From Symbiodinium natans (lineage: Eukaryota; Sar; Dinophyceae; Suessiales; Symbiodiniaceae): 16,743 nt of DNA. Location: positions 567,501 through 584,243 of the forward strand of contig CAJNDS010002131.1 in assembly GCA_905221605.1 (NCBI GenBank). The letters are read 5' to 3'. The notes beneath the pieces were generated by a model. It saw only the letters and a program-made list of their open reading frames with translations, was not told the DNA's origin and did not search any database. Within the stretch, counting starts at the first letter, position 1; each line of letters starts with the position of its first letter. Positions 13,306-16,743 of this stretch are shown here, in pieces. The position numbers were made by a program, and so were the translations under genes.

Positions 13306-14586
13306 ATGGAGGCCCTCCCTCCGGTACTGAGTAGGGATAAAACCATGGAGGTGCTTCTGGAATCCCTTTTCCTCCCGCTTCCGGTTTACCCTGCATCCTC
13401 CCTGGGAGACCACGAGGCCAGCACTATACAAATGGCATCTACACGCATCCCGGCAGAAGACGCCCTCCGGCACTCGGACCGTCAGATACGCATAGCTTCC
13501 CGCACCTGCAGCTTCATGAAACTGCTCACGGAGAAGATCAACTGGAGACTGGGCGACCTTCGACTCTACCTCCCCAAGACTGCCACTCGACAGCTAGCAG
13601 CCAAACGTAAGCACGAGGAAATGATGCTCCACGAGCCTCAGGAGAACACTCTGACCTACATTCGGCGGCGTCAGCTCATCTTCATATCTCAGGCGATCAG
13701 AGACTACACAAATGATGGCCCAGGCCAAAACTCTTTTCAGATCGAAGATGCGGAGAATACCGCACTTCGAATTTGGACGTACCTAACCCGCCACTTTGCC
13801 AAAGGAGAGATCAACTTTATGATAGACACCGCCTTGTCGCATCTCCACCTCCTGATGAAGTCGGCGACACCATGTCTGATGTCAAGCATGGAGCAGTCGC
13901 AGCCGTCCATGGCTCCGGGACAAGGTCAGAGTTATTTTCCCCCACATCTAGGCCTACCCGAAGACAAACACTTGGATCTCCAATACTTCGACCTTCAGGC
14001 ACTCAGGCGCGCGTCGACGATATACCGAGTACAGCAGCTTCTCAAGATATCTCACTCAACCCAGGGCGGTGAGTCGCCCATCACCAATGGCTGGCGCTTC
14101 CAGCAACAAGCGCAACACCTCGACTCATTGCCCTATGACAAGCATCTCCAGGCCTTGCTGCCACACCTCCCGGACTACCAGGACCAACTCCGAGAGAACC
14201 TGGTGATGTACAGGAAATGGCTCCTACGAGACATCACTGACGAGGAGACGGCCTGGGCCCGTGACACACTTTTAGAGTCGGCAGTCTCGAGAGGAGAACT
14301 CCGCGAACTTTTCGAGCATGCTCTCCTCAAGCAGGTAAACCATACACTTCAGGCCAGTGCTGAGTCTCCTCACCGCGTTGACTCTACTCCGAACTTCCAA
14401 AATAGCATGGCTCTTCGCTTCTACCAAATCATCAATCCTTTACATGACGACGTCTACGAGGAGTACAAGCCGTTTGCGATCGTCTATAAGATGCTCACTC
14501 CCCCGAACCGCCAATGGGCTCGATCACTTCATCGTACTTTGTCGCACGAGAGGCACCAGTCCTTCCTTCGTCTTTTTGAACCCTAG
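13306..14586 (+). CDS. IASR-family protein 2 (unknown family), 426 aa
   Basis: I chose ATG 13306 because MEALPPVLSR then aligns with the start of gene 4 (MADLHPVLSR); ATG 13294 would add four residues. Family blocks in order: MEVLLESLFLPLPVYP; the IASR box QIRIASRTCSFMKLL near residue 60; LRLYLPKTATRQLAAKRKH; TYIRRRQLIFISQAI with IRDYTNDG; SYFPPHLGL; LQALRRASTIYRVQQLL; YQDQLRENLVMYRKWLL; and INPLHDDVYEEYKPFA followed by YKMLTPPNRQ. The protein looks helical and soluble. No known catalytic motif is seen. AAKRKHEE could be a nuclear signal. The stop TAG takes part in the outer stem of hairpin H15. It is the intact reference copy for the frameshifted gene 3. Confidence 0.8.
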   Translation: MEALPPVLSRDKTMEVLLESLFLPLPVYPASSLGDHEASTIQMASTRIPAEDALRHSDRQIRIASRTCSFMKLLTEKINWRLGDLRLYLPKTATRQLAAKRKHEEMMLHEPQENTLTYIRRRQLIFISQAIRDYTNDGPGQNSFQIEDAENTALRIWTYLTRHFAKGEINFMIDTALSHLHLLMKSATPCLMSSMEQSQPSMAPGQGQSYFPPHLGLPEDKHLDLQYFDLQALRRASTIYRVQQLLKISHSTQGGESPITNGWRFQQQAQHLDSLPYDKHLQALLPHLPDYQDQLRENLVMYRKWLLRDITDEETAWARDTLLESAVSRGELRELFEHALLKQVNHTLQASAESPHRVDSTPNFQNSMALRFYQIINPLHDDVYEEYKPFAIVYKMLTPPNRQWARSLHRTLSHERHQSFLRLFEP

Positions 14587-14642
14587 CCTGCTAGCAACTT
14601 TGCTTGTGAGGTCACCTCCTGCAAAGTAGAGCACCAGGTTAG
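14583..14642 (+). repeat. Hairpin H15 with a long outer stem, overlapping the stop of IASR gene 2
   Basis: ACTTTGC (14597-14603) pairs perfectly with GCAAAGT (14621-14627). The pairing continues outward with interruptions: CTAG-CCTG (14583-14590) with CAGG-TTAG (14635-14642) and GC with GC between them, about 18 pairs in all. The tip GTGAGGTCACCTCCTG is at 14606-14621. The TAG stop (14584-14586) is in the 5' arm. Confidence 0.88.
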
Positions 14643-14909
14643 CAACGTCTCTGTCTAACTAGGACACCAGCAGCCTCTAGCAAGCCAAGATAAAGCAGCG
14701 GAAAAGTCTCCATCTCCAACTGCAGCACAGTCCCTTCTCACTAAGATCACAGCGGCATTCTCCGGCAATGAGGTCTTTCTGCGGATAGTTGGAGCCTGCT
14801 GCAGAGCCAATGCCTCAGCCTTGGCTGATTCACCTAGTAACACGTTCAAGTCTGCAGCTTTCTGCTTTCATTGAAGCTTGCCACAGCCGGGCTCAGCCTC
14901 TCCACACAG
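14643..14909. other. Spacer between H15 and H16
   Basis: No credible gene. The last bases, CTCAGCCTCTCCACACAG (to 14909), form a pyrimidine-rich tract plus CAG that abuts H16 and could be a splice acceptor. A weak tip-like ATGAGGTCTTTCTGC lies near 14769. Confidence 0.4.
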
Positions 14910-14936
14910 GCTGGCCACGTGAGGTCTCCATCCAGC
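14910..14936 (+). repeat. Hairpin H16, degenerate member of the GTGAGG family
   Basis: GCTGG (14910-14914) pairs with CCAGC (14932-14936). The tip GTGAGGTCTCCATCCAG (14919-14935) has an A in CCTCC and ends CAG, so the inner GAGG-CCTC pairing is weakened. It ends 13 bp before the next ATG. Confidence 0.65.
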
Positions 14937-14949
14937 TAGCACACAGGCC

Positions 14950-16189
14950 ATGCCTTCACCGTCTCACAAAATTCTGCTCGAGATTCTCCTGAAGTCGCTC
15001 CACGTCCCACTGACCATCTACCTACCCGACGGCATCAGTGAGCACATGGCCACATCAGCCTCAGCAACAACTCATCTTGCCCCGAGGAGGCTCCTCTTCA
15101 CTACAGAAGACCTTGAACGCACGGCAGAACGAAGCATGCGAGTAGCATCACGTCTCTGCAGCTTCATATGTCACTTGGATCGGTACCTGGCCTGGCGCGA
15201 GGGCAGACACACAGCCCTGCCCCTAGAGGCTAGCCCACGTATCTTGGCAGGTAAGCGCAAGCACATTGACGACGAGCAGCCTTCGACGCACCTACCCCGG
15301 AGTATGGGGGCCCCTCCAGCGCCAGCAAATCATGTACCTCACCCTCATGATCCACAACTACACAAAAGACGGCGAAGGCTCGCCGTCCTTGAGCACGTCT
15401 GAAGCTGATCAGGCTGGTGCTTTAACCTGGCATTATCTTACCGGGAAGCTCTCGCAATCAGAGCTGAATGCCATTCTGCTCCGCACTTTGGAGCAAGCCA
15501 AGGTCATTCTGAGGTCTGAACTCACTCCAGCACATCAACGGAACCTACTCCAGCTGCATCCCCAAACGACGGCGGAGACCTGGCAAGGCCAAGCATATTT
15601 CCCCCTAGGCCTCCGGCTTCAAGACCCACATCAGCTTGATCTTGAAGCATATGATTTCAGAACGCTCAAAAGAGCATCACTTCAGCTTCGCCTACTACAA
15701 CAACTGCGGACTATTACGGCCTCCACACCTACATCGGCCAGCGACCAGATCCGAGATGGCTGGGATTTCCTAGAACAAGACCGTGATCTCTCAAAGCTTG
15801 ACTACGAGGACTACCACACCAAATTGGTTTCAATGATCCCGCACTATCAGGAGACACTCCGAGAGATCCTGACACTGTATCGCCTATGGCTGTCCACCCC
15901 TCTGTCCGATGAGGACTTCCATTGGGTGCGCAACCTGGTAGCGAATCAGCTACTACCTAGAGATACTCTGCATCGCTACTTCGCTGACAGTCTCTGGCAA
16001 CAAATACGACACAGATATGGAGGAGACCAAGGAGATTACGAGCAGGCCCAAGGAGTCATCACAATTCTTTCCCCGCTCCACGACCAGGTCTATGATGACT
16101 ATAAGAACTTTGCTGTGGCGCTGACACTGCTCCTCGTTCGACATCGTCAACGTCTGAAACAGACGCTAGACGACAAAATTCGGGGCTAG
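14950..16189 (+). pseudogene. IASR-family gene 3 with a single-base frameshift near 15285-15295
   Basis: The first part reads from ATG 14950 (ILLEILLKSLHVPLTIYLP, the IASR box MRVASRLCSF, AGKRKH) and would continue to a stop at 15402. From about 15285 the family alignment moves to the next frame (TYPGVWGPLQRQQIMY, IHNYTKDG, AYFPLGLRL, LKRASLQLRLLQQL, YQETLREILTLYRLWL, ILSPLHDQVYDDYKNFA) and ends at TAG 16187-16189. The total of 1240 nt is one more than a multiple of three, so one extra base explains it. All other family blocks are intact and no other stop is present, so the change is recent, a sequencing error, or a programmed shift. The C-terminal end has a VRHRQ in place of the TPxxR of the other members. 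H16 precedes it by 13 bp, and H17 follows the stop by 27 bp. Confidence 0.75.
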
Positions 16190-16216
16190 GGACCATCCGA
16201 GCACCACAGACTTCCA

Positions 16217-16239
16217 AACGAGTGAGGTCCCCTCCTGTT
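16217..16239 (+). repeat. Hairpin H17, weak arms
   Basis: The tip GTGAGGTCCCCTCCTG (16222-16237) is a perfect consensus copy preceded by CGA, but the arms pair only as AAC (16217-16219) with GTT (16237-16239), 4 of 5 positions if extended. It lies 27 bp after the stop of IASR gene 3. Confidence 0.65.
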
Positions 16240-16328
16240 CGCTGCACTATCTTCCCAAATTGCGGGGAAAAAGCCTGTAGCTCCAATCTTTCCACGTCAA
16301 GCCTCACAAGCACAGCTCTTCTCGCAAA

Positions 16329-16340
16329 GTTTTCCCTCAG
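16329..16340 (+). promoter_or_regulatory. Candidate (trans-)splice acceptor directly before H18
   Basis: GTTTTCCCTCAG ends exactly where the 5' arm of H18 begins (16341). An mRNA spliced here would begin with the hairpin and then the ATG 15 bases later. Composition-based inference. Confidence 0.35.
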
Positions 16341-16372
16341 GTTCGCACGAGTGAGGTCCCCTCCTGGCGAAC
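16341..16372 (+). repeat. Hairpin H18 of the GTGAGG family
   Basis: GTTCGC (16341-16346) pairs perfectly with GCGAAC (16367-16372), and the next outer bases AG/TT add one wobble and one mismatch. The tip GTGAGGTCCCCTCCTG is at 16351-16366. It ends 14 bp before the ATG of IASR gene 4. Confidence 0.9.
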
Positions 16373-16386
16373 TTCCACCTAGGCCC

Positions 16387-16743
16387 ATGGCAGACCTTCA
16401 CCCCGTTCTCAGCCGTGAACAGGCAATGGAGGTACTTCTTGAGTCTCTATTCCTACCGCTGCCGGTTTACCCTACAACTCCATCTGGTGCCGCCGCAGCA
16501 AGCAATCTGGACCTGGCATCCTCACGCACCCCTGCGGGAGAAGCGATCCCACACTTGAACCGCCAGATACGGATAGCCTCGCGCACCTGCAGTTTCTTGA
16601 AGCTGCTCGCGGAGAAAGTTCACCGGCACATGGGAGACTTGCGGCTCTACCTTCCCAAAACCGCACCTCGAAACTTGGCCGCAAAACGGAAGCATGAAGA
16701 GATGATGCTGACAGAGCCTCGCTCTCCTACTCTGACGTACCAT
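16387..16743 (+). CDS. IASR-family protein 4 (unknown family), 3' partial
   Basis: From ATG 16387 the frame is open for 119 codons to the window edge. The protein is very close to IASR protein 2 over its whole visible length: PVLSREQAMEVLLESLFLPL at the start, the box RQIRIASRTCSFLKLL, GDLRLYLPKTAPRNLAAKR, HEEMMLTEP and a final TLTY. The variable part is the Ala/Ser-rich loop after VYP. Position after H18 repeats the layout of the other members. The close similarity to gene 2 rather than gene 3 suggests that 2 and 4 are the more recent duplicates. Confidence 0.82.
   Translation, partial: MADLHPVLSREQAMEVLLESLFLPLPVYPTTPSGAAAASNLDLASSRTPAGEAIPHLNRQIRIASRTCSFLKLLAEKVHRHMGDLRLYLPKTAPRNLAAKRKHEEMMLTEPRSPTLTYH

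Noticed and set aside
15084-15096. Palindrome GAGGAGGCTCCTC in IASR gene 3
   Set aside because: No GAGG-NNN-CCTC spacing, no flanking tip bases and no arms. Probably chance in coding DNA.
4912-16372. Integron attC sites or a bacterial gene-cassette array
   Set aside because: attC sites have conserved ends and variable middles, the reverse of what is seen. There is no integrase, and the genes look eukaryotic.
4912-16372. CRISPR array
   Set aside because: The repeats are spaced irregularly from under 100 bp to over 1 kb with genes between them, and the flanks are self-complementary rather than spacers of uniform length.

Overview
The window looks like nuclear DNA of a eukaryotic microbe. I infer a dinoflagellate, probably Symbiodinium-like. 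The reasons are a LINE-type reverse transcriptase of the kind common in those genomes, long intronless genes all on one strand, tandem paralogues, a very long (TTG)n microsatellite and moderately GC-rich coding DNA. The species cannot be fixed from the sequence. A 100-N gap (4144-4243) divides the window, so true linkage of the two halves depends on the assembly.

Left part (1-4143). The 3' portion of a LINE ORF (2-2401) encodes the end of a reverse transcriptase, then a row of C2H2/CCHC-type zinc fingers, then a ubiquitin-specific-protease-like (USP, peptidase C19) domain. After it comes about 1.3 kb without a credible gene. This holds a duplicated ~130-bp unit, several GGAGG-NNN-CCTCC mini-hairpins, a ~100-bp composite inverted repeat, and then about 410 bp of TTG repeat running into the gap.

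Right part (4244-16743). This is a dense one-directional array: a second USP-like gene (partial), an unknown 357-aa gene, a small Cys/His-rich gene, a 628-aa gene with a possible kinase-like C-terminal half, a dual-specificity-phosphatase-like gene, a Pro/Ser-rich gene, and four tandem members of an unrecognised protein family (called here the IASR family). The third member carries a frameshift and the fourth runs off the window.

The most striking feature is a family of short imperfect hairpins. Their tip is nearly invariant (consensus CGAGTGAGGTCCCCTCCTG, inner mini-hairpin GAGG-NNN-CCTC). Their outer arms differ in sequence at each copy yet are complementary to each other in nearly every copy. 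I count 18 copies between 4912 and 16372, one more tip at 2731, and related GGAGG-NNN-CCTCC forms on the LINE side. Every one of the ten visible stop codons lies within about 30 nt before such a hairpin or inside it. Seven of nine start codons lie within 45 nt after one. The hairpins therefore bracket coding sequences. Three copies lie inside ORFs without breaking the frame. Several 5' copies sit directly after a pyrimidine tract plus AG, which would suit trans-splicing. I know of no described element with this architecture (constant tip, variable compensating base). It could be an RNA processing signal, a palindromic mobile element, or both.
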